NCBI GenBank assembly: GCA_017460515.1
Contig: JAFUAY010000050.1
Span: 1 to 64,000, forward strand
From: Prevotella sp.
GTDB taxonomy: Bacteria; Bacteroidota; Bacteroidia; Bacteroidales; Bacteroidaceae
Direction: 5' to 3'
Length of the DNA stretch: 64,000 nt
The position numbers and the translations under genes are program-made. This document shows, one piece after another, positions 46,498 to 52,138 of the stretch. The number at the start of each line of letters is the position of its first letter. Position 1 is the stretch's first letter. The notes under the pieces were generated by a model. The model did no database searches, was not told the origin of the DNA, and saw nothing but the letters and a program-made list of their open reading frames with translations.

Positions 46498-46989
46498 TTA
46501 TAATTCTTGCTCGTTATTATTAGGAATGAGGTGCGTGACTGGCAGTCTGCGCTCGATGGCTGAGTGAAACGAGATGATACTCTCACTGCGGGCCAGGCCC
46601 AACGGCTGCAGTTTGTCGTGGATAATATTGAGCAGATGATGATTGTTGCGAGCGTAGATTTTGATGAAGAGGTCATAGTCGCCCGTGGTGTAGTGACACT
46701 CCACGACTTCGGGAATCTCCCTCAGCTTCTCCACCACTTCGTCGAACGAGCCAGGATTCTTCAGGTTCAGGCCGATGAAGGCGCAGGTCTCATAACCCAT
46801 CTTCTCCGGATCTATGACAAACTGAGAACCTTTCAGTATGCCCATGCTGGTGAGTTTCTGAATACGCTGGTGGATAGCAGCACCGCTGACGTTGCATGCT
46901 CTTGCCACTTCGAGGAAGGCGATGCGTGCATCTTCAGCGATGAGCTTGAGAATCTGTTCGTCGAGTTTGTCTATTTTCTGAGTTGCCAT
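46498..46989 (-). CDS. Lrp/AsnC family transcriptional regulator
   Basis: A 163-residue regulator. The N-terminal winged helix (about 6-65) is LDEQILKLIAEDARIAFLEV, then VSGAAIHQRIQKLTSMGILKG. The C-terminal RAM ligand-binding domain (about 75-150) has AFIGLNLKNPGSFDEVVEKL and VVECHYTTGDYDLFIKIYA. This family senses amino acids. It lies directly before tex and may control other genes nearby. A TACCTTTG box is 33-40 bp upstream. Confidence 0.92.
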   Translation of the reverse strand: MATQKIDKLDEQILKLIAEDARIAFLEVARACNVSGAAIHQRIQKLTSMGILKGSQFVIDPEKMGYETCAFIGLNLKNPGSFDEVVEKLREIPEVVECHYTTGDYDLFIKIYARNNHHLLNIIHDKLQPLGLARSESIISFHSAIERRLPVTHLIPNNNEQEL

Positions 46990-47021
46990 GATATGGATAA
47001 GAATCTGTTTTTTGGTTGTTG

Positions 47022-47029
47022 CAAAGGTA
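47022..47029 (-). promoter_or_regulatory. Promoter -7 box of the Lrp-type gene and tex
   Basis: Minus-strand TACCTTTG with GTTG (not TTTG) at the -33 distance. Confidence 0.6.
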
Positions 47030-47091
47030 ACAACATTTTTTTATACCTACAACAGATTGTTATTAAAAATGCCAAAAAAGCCAACGATTTG

Positions 47092-47559
47092 TTACGGTTC
47101 GTTGGCAGAATAGTTGATTTTTAGTGCAAATGCCTGTTGCAGTTGTTGCTTCACGTCGGCTATCATCCCCATCGGCACATCGCGGTCGGCCTTGATGTCA
47201 ACCGTCATGCGGGCGCGGTCTTCTTCGTTCATCTGACGACGCTCTTCCTCAACGAATGCCTTGATATCATCAATGGTGGCAATATCGTTGTCCAGCTGGA
47301 TGAAGAACTCGTCCTGCTGCTGGTTGGCAGATGACTGTATTTTCCGGCCTATGTAGATGTGTACTACTGATGACTTGTGGTCTTGTTTCTGTACTTCCGA
47401 ACCCTGTGGCACCTGATAACGCACCTTCAGGTCGACGTCACGCATGTGGGTGACAATCATGAAGAAGAACAGAACGGTAAAGATCAGGTCGGGCAGCGAC
47501 GAGGTGTTCAGGCCCGGCACCTGGCGCTCTCGTCTGCGAAACAGTCCTCTTCCTCTCAT
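47092..47559 (-). CDS. exbD: ExbD/TolR-family biopolymer transport protein
   Basis: A 155-residue single-span protein from ATG 47559. It starts with MRGRGLFRRRERQVPGLNTS, followed by one membrane helix (LPDLIFTVLFFFMIVTHM) with the conserved Asp. The periplasmic domain runs to residue 155. ExbD/TolR works with ExbB/TolQ to couple proton flow to outer-membrane transport. Its ATG overlaps the stop of the preceding exbD (ATGA). Longer frames starting at 47682 read through the neighbouring gene and are rejected. It is the last gene of the cluster. Confidence 0.9.
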   Translation of the reverse strand: MRGRGLFRRRERQVPGLNTSSLPDLIFTVLFFFMIVTHMRDVDLKVRYQVPQGSEVQKQDHKSSVVHIYIGRKIQSSANQQQDEFFIQLDNDIATIDDIKAFVEEERRQMNEEDRARMTVDIKADRDVPMGMIADVKQQLQQAFALKINYSANEP

Positions 47560-48182
47560 CGTTTGCCTCCTTTCTGTGCATCGCTGTTGGCGGGAGCGCT
47601 CTGCTGGCTGTCGGTAGGCGTCTCTTCGCTGATGCGCTGGGGATAGACCATAGCGATGGCGTCGCGCTGAGGCTGGGAACATTTGGTCAGCGGACGGCCC
47701 AGGTGCTTCCGGGCGTACGAGTCGCGCAGTTGGACGTAGGCCTTCACAATAGCGTTCTGCAGTTGGAAGTAGGCGTTATAGCTGGTTTCCCGGTCCACTT
47801 GGATAGAGAGGATATGTCGGTCGCTCACCTCACAGCGTCCGAAGTAGTTTACGTCGCGGATGCTCTTCTCCGGCATTGCGGGGTCGTTCTGTTCGTTAGC
47901 CACGAAAGTCTTAATGCGTTCGGTGAGTGCATCGGTGCTGATGGTGTCTCCGCTGCAAGTCAGCAGGTCGTTGGCGTCAATGCGAATCTGCAGCACGTTC
48001 CGCTCTTTCACCATCATCTCCACCTCCGTCTTTTCGTCTTGTGGCGGCGGCAACTGGCGCGAAAGCCCTTTGTCGGCATCCATCGACGAAGTGACCAAAA
48101 AGAAGATGAGCAGCATGAACGAAATGTCAGCTGTCGAAGTCGTATTCAGACCTGGTACCCGTTTCTTCTTGCGTTCAAACAT
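47556..48182 (-). CDS. exbD: ExbD/TolR-family biopolymer transport protein
   Basis: A 208-residue protein starting at ATG 48182 (MFERKKKRVPGLNTTSTADI) with a single membrane helix (FMLLIFFLVTSSM) containing the ExbD Asp in TADISFM. The periplasmic domain is longer than in most ExbD. Paired exbD genes behind one exbB are common in Bacteroidetes. Its ATG lies at the end of a dispersed heptad repeat element (48183-48250), with an ATATAT run touching the start codon. No normal ribosome-binding site is visible. Confidence 0.92.
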   Translation of the reverse strand: MFERKKKRVPGLNTTSTADISFMLLIFFLVTSSMDADKGLSRQLPPPQDEKTEVEMMVKERNVLQIRIDANDLLTCSGDTISTDALTERIKTFVANEQNDPAMPEKSIRDVNYFGRCEVSDRHILSIQVDRETSYNAYFQLQNAIVKAYVQLRDSYARKHLGRPLTKCSQPQRDAIAMVYPQRISEETPTDSQQSAPANSDAQKGGKR

Positions 48183-48250
48183 ATATATATATATCTGCGG
48201 CGGTAGCAAACTCTACACTCTACACTCTACACTCTCAACTCTACACTTTC
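48183..48250 (-). repeat. Heptad repeat element upstream of exbD
   Basis: Reading the minus strand: heptads GAAAGTG, TAGAGTT, GAGAGTG, TAGAGTG, TAGAGTG and TAGAGTT, then TGCTACCGCCG and an AT run that touches the ATG. It matches the element at 28665-28747 (same heptads and tail), in inverted orientation. Confidence 0.8.
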
Positions 48251-48615
48251 AACTTCCTCCCCAAACTCATGGCGCCAGCTATCACACAGATGACGGCGAT
48301 GCTGATGAGCACAATCGACGTATTGATGAGCATATCGCTGATGCGCAGCCAAAGAGGGTCGGTGAAAGCTTTTCCGTTAGTATATATATAAGAGGTGTCG
48401 GCCAGCAGATAGGTTCCTACGAGTAGTCCTGTCATCAGGGCAAACACGCCCCATGCAATCTTTCCTCCGGGAATACCCATCGTTTTAGGCTGACGGTCGC
48501 GTAGGCGCAATGAGCGTAGCATAGACCATACAGTCAACAGCAGCGTGGCTGTCAGCAAGACGTAGATGCTGATAATCAGTATCTCAACAAACAGTGGTGA
48601 CTCGTAGAAGCTCAT
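48241..48615 (-). CDS. Small membrane protein of the ExbB/ExbD cluster
   Basis: A 124-residue protein with three hydrophobic segments (FVEILIISIYVLLTATLLLT; IAWGVFALMTGLLVGTYLLA; SIVLISIAVICVIAGAMSLG). I do not recognise a family. Its position between exbB and exbD, with all genes on one strand, points to an accessory subunit of the energising complex. The spaces on both sides hold heptad repeats, so spacing to its neighbours may vary between strains. Confidence 0.75.
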   Translation of the reverse strand: MSFYESPLFVEILIISIYVLLTATLLLTVWSMLRSLRLRDRQPKTMGIPGGKIAWGVFALMTGLLVGTYLLADTSYIYTNGKAFTDPLWLRISDMLINTSIVLISIAVICVIAGAMSLGRKLKV

Positions 48616-48619
48616 AACG

Positions 48620-48667
48620 AATGTCTCTCAACTAAAGTCTCTAAACTCTCAACCCTCAACTCTCAAC
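48620..48667 (+). repeat. Heptad repeat between exbB and the small membrane protein gene
   Basis: Plus-strand units CTCTCAA, CTAAAGT, CTCTAAA, CTCTCAA, CCCTCAA, CTCTCAA, C. Same 7-bp period as the other heptad arrays, but without the TTTGCTACCGCC tail. Confidence 0.6.
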
Positions 48668-49511
48668 CTTTCTTCGCCTTCATGATGATGTCGAGCAGCG
48701 TGACTGCCGACTCCTCCATCTGTGACGTCAGGTGCTCAATCTTTGTCAGGATATAGTTGTAGAACACCTGCAGGATGAGTGCCACGATGATACCGAAGAT
48801 GGTGGTGATCAGGGCCACTTTCATGCCCTCGGCAACGATGGTAGGACTGATATCGCCAGCCTCCTGAATCTGGTCGAACGCCATCACCATACCAATCACC
48901 GTACCCAGGAAGCCCAGCGACGGGGCAATAGCAATAAACAGCGTAATCCACGAGCAGCCCTTCTCCAGCTTGGCAGCCTGTACGGAGCCGTAACTGACTA
49001 CCGACCGCTCTATATCGTCCATATTCTCACGGATATGCATTAGTCCCTGGTAGCACACAGAGGCAACGGGTCCGCGGGTCTCCCGACAGATACTTTTCGC
49101 ACCCTCCACATCGCCTGCGTTGACCTTCGTTTCAATATCCGTCAGCAGTTTCTTCGCGTTGATCTCTGACAGCGTCAGGTAGATGATGCGCTCAATGCAG
49201 AACGCCAGACCCAGTATCAGCGTCAGCGCCACGAGCGACATAAATCCAGCCGAGCCCTCAATGAACTTCGTTTTCAGTTGGGTGTGGAATCCGCCCCCTT
49301 CGCTGATATCTTCTATTGCCTGCATATCCTCTTCGCCAATCAGCTCAGACACAGAAGCATCGCCAGCCTCCGCCTCCGTATTGCCGGCCAGTTCAACAGC
49401 AGCCTCCGTCTGTTCAGTCAGCGGCTTACTTGCGGTGCTGTCCGTCTGAGCCAGCGCCAACATTCCAAACATCATCATGAAGACAACGGCGCCTCCAAGT
49501 AGTATTCTTTT
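48663..49511 (-). CDS. exbB: ExbB/TolQ/MotA-type proton channel protein
   Basis: Inner-membrane proton-channel protein with three membrane helices (about 80-105, 185-210 and 225-250: LVALTLILGLAFCIERIIYL; WITLFIAIAPSLGFLGTVIG; ALITTIFGIIVALILQVFYN). A signal-like N-terminus (MKRILLGGAVVFMMMFGMLA) and an acidic segment of about 55 residues come first, typical of Bacteroidetes ExbB. ATG 49511 is chosen because AAGGAG lies 9 bp upstream; an ATG at 49535 in the same frame is possible. First gene of exbB-membrane protein-exbD-exbD, with a full promoter upstream. Confidence 0.92.
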   Translation of the reverse strand, partial: KRILLGGAVVFMMMFGMLALAQTDSTASKPLTEQTEAAVELAGNTEAEAGDASVSELIGEEDMQAIEDISEGGGFHTQLKTKFIEGSAGFMSLVALTLILGLAFCIERIIYLTLSEINAKKLLTDIETKVNAGDVEGAKSICRETRGPVASVCYQGLMHIRENMDDIERSVVSYGSVQAAKLEKGCSWITLFIAIAPSLGFLGTVIGMVMAFDQIQEAGDISPTIVAEGMKVALITTIFGIIVALILQVFYNYILTKIEHLTSQMEESAVTLLDIIMKAKKG

Positions 49512-49557
49512 CATATCAGGTAGTCTCCTTTTCATCCCTTTGTTTCTTTTTTCGCTG

Positions 49558-49589
49558 CAAAGGTACGATTAAGTGAGCGAAAATGCAAA
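49558..49589 (-). promoter_or_regulatory. Promoter of the exbB operon
   Basis: Minus-strand TTTG (49586-49589), 20 bp, TACCTTTG (49558-49565). Confidence 0.75.
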
Positions 49590-49673
49590 TAAATTTGCAA
49601 TTTTCCGAACGTGACTACCCTCGAGTCGCGGTCTCAGAGCATCTGATTATATCTTTCATCTTTCATTTCTCAT

Positions 49674-49761
49674 CTGAGCGAAAGCCAATTTCGCACCCCG
49701 TGAAATTGGCTTTCACTCCCCGTGAAATTAGCTTTCATTCCCCGCGAAATTTGTCTTGGCA
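49674..49761. repeat. 22-bp repeat array, third locus
   Basis: Three 22-bp units starting CCCCGTGAAATT, CCCCGTGAAATT and CCCCGCGAAATT (49696, 49718, 49740), preceded by an inverted half unit (GCGAAAGCCAATTTCGC). Closely related to the left end of the array at 30228. It borders the insertion-sequence remnant. Bases 49590-49673 hold nothing that I can identify. Confidence 0.8.
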
Positions 49762-50211
49762 AATCTCTGTTGCAGTGTTGGCGTTGCCGACACTGCTGGC
49801 GCTCGGCATAGCTCAAACAAGAGCGGAGACCCCAAGGACAATGCTGTGGCAGAACGCCAGAACAACACCATCAAGAACGAACTGTTCAAGGACATCAAGT
49901 TCCACTCTATAGGCGAAGTTAGAAAGGCTATGGAAAAGGCTGTGGCCTTCTATAACAACCAACGTCCACACATGTCGCTGAACAACATGACGCCACGTCA
50001 GGCAGCCTCATGCATGGGCAAGATACAGAAGAAATGGACCAGCTACAGAGAAAAGTACCTCGAAAATTTGGAAATATCAGAAGGAGCATGTACCTTTGCA
50101 CCGCAAACCCTGAAAACGATTGAACGGCTTTCCGCGGAGCCTATTCAAGAAAAACAAGGGTTAAGAGAGAATCATTCAACTTTTGCCAGGGTTAAGAATG
50201 AGGTACCCTAA
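49756..50211 (+). pseudogene. Insertion-sequence transposase remnant (integrase-core C-terminal part)
   Basis: Only the end of a DDE transposase of the IS3/integrase-core type remains. From about 49825 the frame reads SGDPKDNAVAERQNNTIKNE, with the catalytic Glu region, and then FYNNQRPHMSLNNMTPRQAA, the typical closing motif. The upstream two thirds, including the first two Asp residues, are absent, so it cannot be active. The tail is followed by three repeats (50173, 50216, 50248) that look like subterminal repeats of the right end of the element. It forms the left border of the accessory island. Confidence 0.85.
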
Positions 50212-50266
50212 AAGGCATTCAACCTATGGCAGTGTTAAGGTAAAAACCATTCTACTTTTTCTAGGG
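50173..50266 (+). mobile_element. Right end of insertion-sequence remnant, with subterminal repeats
   Basis: CATTCAACTTTTGCCAGGG...TTAAG at 50173, CATTCAACCTATGGCAGTG...TTAAG at 50216 and a shorter CATTCTACTTTTTCTAGGG at 50248. Such repeats are usual transposase-binding sites at element ends. The end of the element probably lies near 50266. Confidence 0.6.
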
Positions 50267-50480
50267 AAGTACAGGCTGTCAGCTCATCGAAATCCTTGGG
50301 TTGAATCTGCATGAGGTCGTACTTGTCCCAATCAGATTCGAGCATATAGACACCATCGGTATCCGCTCTCGCCAGAAGATTATAGGTCTTCTGGTCATCG
50401 AGAGGGATAGTTTCAATGTTAACAACATTTGCTACAAAGGCGAAAAGCTCCTTTACATCGGCTTCTTTCATGCGTTTCAT
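50235..50480 (-). pseudogene. Truncated DnaE-like fragment (gene cut by insertion sequence)
   Basis: An 81-residue frame. Its middle (about 22-70) reads IETIPLDDQKTYNLLARADT, DGVYMLESDWDKYD and QIQPKDFDELTACTS. This follows the DnaE polymerase pattern IPLDD..TY.LL..GDT.GVFQLES.....L..L.P..FEDL-ALNAL. The last 10 or so residues (SLEKVEWFLP) are translated from the insertion-sequence end (50248-50266), so the native C-terminus is lost. It overlaps the upstream 165-residue gene by 4 bp. Whether the intact gene was a full polymerase or a small DnaE-like paralogue cannot be told. The similarity is my reading and has not been checked by a search. Confidence 0.5.
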
Positions 50481-50974
50481 ACGTCTCTTTCTAATAAAAC
50501 GAATAACTTACTGAACTTTACGATGGGCTGTCCGAGATAGGTGGAGGTATTGTAACCACTGGCCTTGGCCCATTCAAAAATCTTGTTTCTTACCTCATCA
50601 GGATAGTAAATCTTAAGGAGTTTCTTGCGTATCAATTCGTTCCAGTCGTTAGGCAGTCCCATGTCTTTAATACTGCCGAGTCTGCCAATACCCAGAGCGA
50701 TAGTAACAAGACTGTTGCAGAAGTCACCCAGTTCTACGCAGGGTTCCACTTGGAACTCATTCCTGATGCCATCGACTAGTTCCTTGATGGAAAGGATGTC
50801 CTGCACCAATCCCAGCTCAGTGATATAGTCAACCTCGACCTTTGCCAGTTCACCATACTTCTCACCATCTTCGCCTCCAAGTTTCTTCAAGCCCCAATTG
50901 GTCTGAAAGCTAAGGGTCTCAATAGCGCTTTTCTGTTTCAGTACCTCGTTCCGTTTCTGATTCTTCTTTTTCAT
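50477..50974 (-). CDS. Protein of unknown function, partner of the DnaE-like fragment
   Basis: A 165-residue protein, mostly helical, with a basic N-terminus (MKKKNQKRNEVLKQKSAIET) and a C-terminal segment NDWNELIRKKLLKIYYPDEV. I recognise no family. The coupling to the DnaE-like fragment (ATGA overlap) implies that the two worked together before the insertion. It is divergent from the WYL regulator; the 191 bp between them hold a candidate operator. Confidence 0.6.
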   Translation of the reverse strand: MKKKNQKRNEVLKQKSAIETLSFQTNWGLKKLGGEDGEKYGELAKVEVDYITELGLVQDILSIKELVDGIRNEFQVEPCVELGDFCNSLVTIALGIGRLGSIKDMGLPNDWNELIRKKLLKIYYPDEVRNKIFEWAKASGYNTSTYLGQPIVKFSKLFVLLERDV

Positions 50975-51055
50975 ACCGATATGATTTATTGGGTTGTTTC
51001 TTATAATATTTTATACGAATTCGATTTGGTGTTTTAGCCCAATTTGCGATATGTA

Positions 51056-51074
51056 TATGCAAAATCATTGCATA
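51056..51074. promoter_or_regulatory. Candidate operator between the 50477 gene and the WYL regulator
   Basis: Perfect dyad TATGCAA-AATCA-TTGCATA. It lies 69 bp upstream of the -7 box of the WYL gene, in the divergent gap. This size and symmetry fit a dimeric repressor site. Confidence 0.5.
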
Positions 51075-51142
51075 CCTGGCTAAAAATCTTTAAAAAACTT
51101 GCTGTATTGGACATCATTGAAATCTTTTACAATCCTTTTTAT

Positions 51143-51150
51143 TATATTTG
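51143..51150 (+). promoter_or_regulatory. Promoter -7 box of the WYL regulator
   Basis: TATATTTG followed by CCC, 15 bp before the ATG. The -33 element is imperfect (ATTG at about 23 bp). Confidence 0.45.
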
Positions 51151-51165
51151 CCCTTGAAACTATAA

Positions 51166-52083
51166 ATGACTATTGACATGGTGAGTAAAACCTTTAATCG
51201 CTACATCTGGTTAGTTAATCTTCTCTTGCAGAATGGAAAGCTGACTTTCGATGAAATAAGTATGCTGTGGGAAGACAGTCAGCTGGGCGATGGAAAATCT
51301 TTGCCTTTGCGTACTTTCCATCAGCACCGCAAGGCGGTAGAGGAGCTGTTTGGCATCGAGATAGGCTGTACCGCTCCTTCTGACGGCTATCGTTATTACA
51401 TTAAGAATCCTCAGATCATGCAGAAAGACAAAACGCGCCAGTGGTTGCTGAACTCGTTTACCCTTTCGAACATGATTATTGCTGGCCATAATATGAAGGA
51501 CCGGATTCTCTTTGAGAATATTCCTGGGGGTATTGAGTATCTACAGCCAATTATTGAGTCAATGCAGCAGAACAAGGTGCTGGAATTGGACTATCAGGCG
51601 TACGGAAGTCATCTGGAAACCTACCACATGGAGCCATACGCTATGAAGGTCTATCGCCAGAGATGGTATATTGTGGGAAGGCTACAGGAACAAGATGCCA
51701 TCCGTCATTTGTCACTAGACAGGATTATCGACCTTCGTCAAACTGACTCATCATTTATGATTCCAAGGGATTTCAATGCAGAGAAATATTTTGCAAATAC
51801 CATCGGTGTTTATGTGAATGGGGACATGAATCCCCAGAAGATACGTATTCGTGCCTACGGCAAACAGGTGGATTATCTGCGTTCGTTGCCCCTGCATCGG
51901 TCGCAGGAAGAAGTGCTCACCAAACACGAGCAGTATAGTGAGTTTCAGTACAGAGTGTGCATAACGTCAGAACTTACCACAGAACTGCTGGCTATGGGAG
52001 AAAACATCGAGGTGCTTGAGCCGCAGGAGCTGAGAGATGAAATGAAGAAGAGATTGGAAGGGTCTATAAAAAGATATCAATAA
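51166..52083 (+). CDS. WYL-domain transcriptional regulator
   Basis: A 305-residue regulator. The N-terminal helix-turn-helix region (about 8-60; TFNRYIWLVNLLLQNGKLTF) is followed by the WYL fold (about 125-190), with RWYIVGRL and HLSLDRIIDL. The C-terminal WCX-like part (about 215-300) has PQKIRIRAYGKQVDYLRSLP. WYL proteins with this build (for example BrxR and CapW) sense ligands and repress anti-phage genes. The next gene, 55 bp downstream, is a dual-nuclease candidate. ATG 51178 (MVSKTF) is an alternative start. Confidence 0.88.
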   Translation: MTIDMVSKTFNRYIWLVNLLLQNGKLTFDEISMLWEDSQLGDGKSLPLRTFHQHRKAVEELFGIEIGCTAPSDGYRYYIKNPQIMQKDKTRQWLLNSFTLSNMIIAGHNMKDRILFENIPGGIEYLQPIIESMQQNKVLELDYQAYGSHLETYHMEPYAMKVYRQRWYIVGRLQEQDAIRHLSLDRIIDLRQTDSSFMIPRDFNAEKYFANTIGVYVNGDMNPQKIRIRAYGKQVDYLRSLPLHRSQEEVLTKHEQYSEFQYRVCITSELTTELLAMGENIEVLEPQELRDEMKKRLEGSIKRYQ

Positions 52084-52138
52084 ACGGTATTTCAAGTGCA
52101 ATAATAATTAAAAGGAAGAGACATTCACAGCAACAAAC

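Noticed and set aside
47559..47682. Longer second exbD starting at 47682
   Set aside because: The extra 41 residues overlap the first exbD in another frame; the ATGA overlap at 47556-47559 gives the usual ExbD start.
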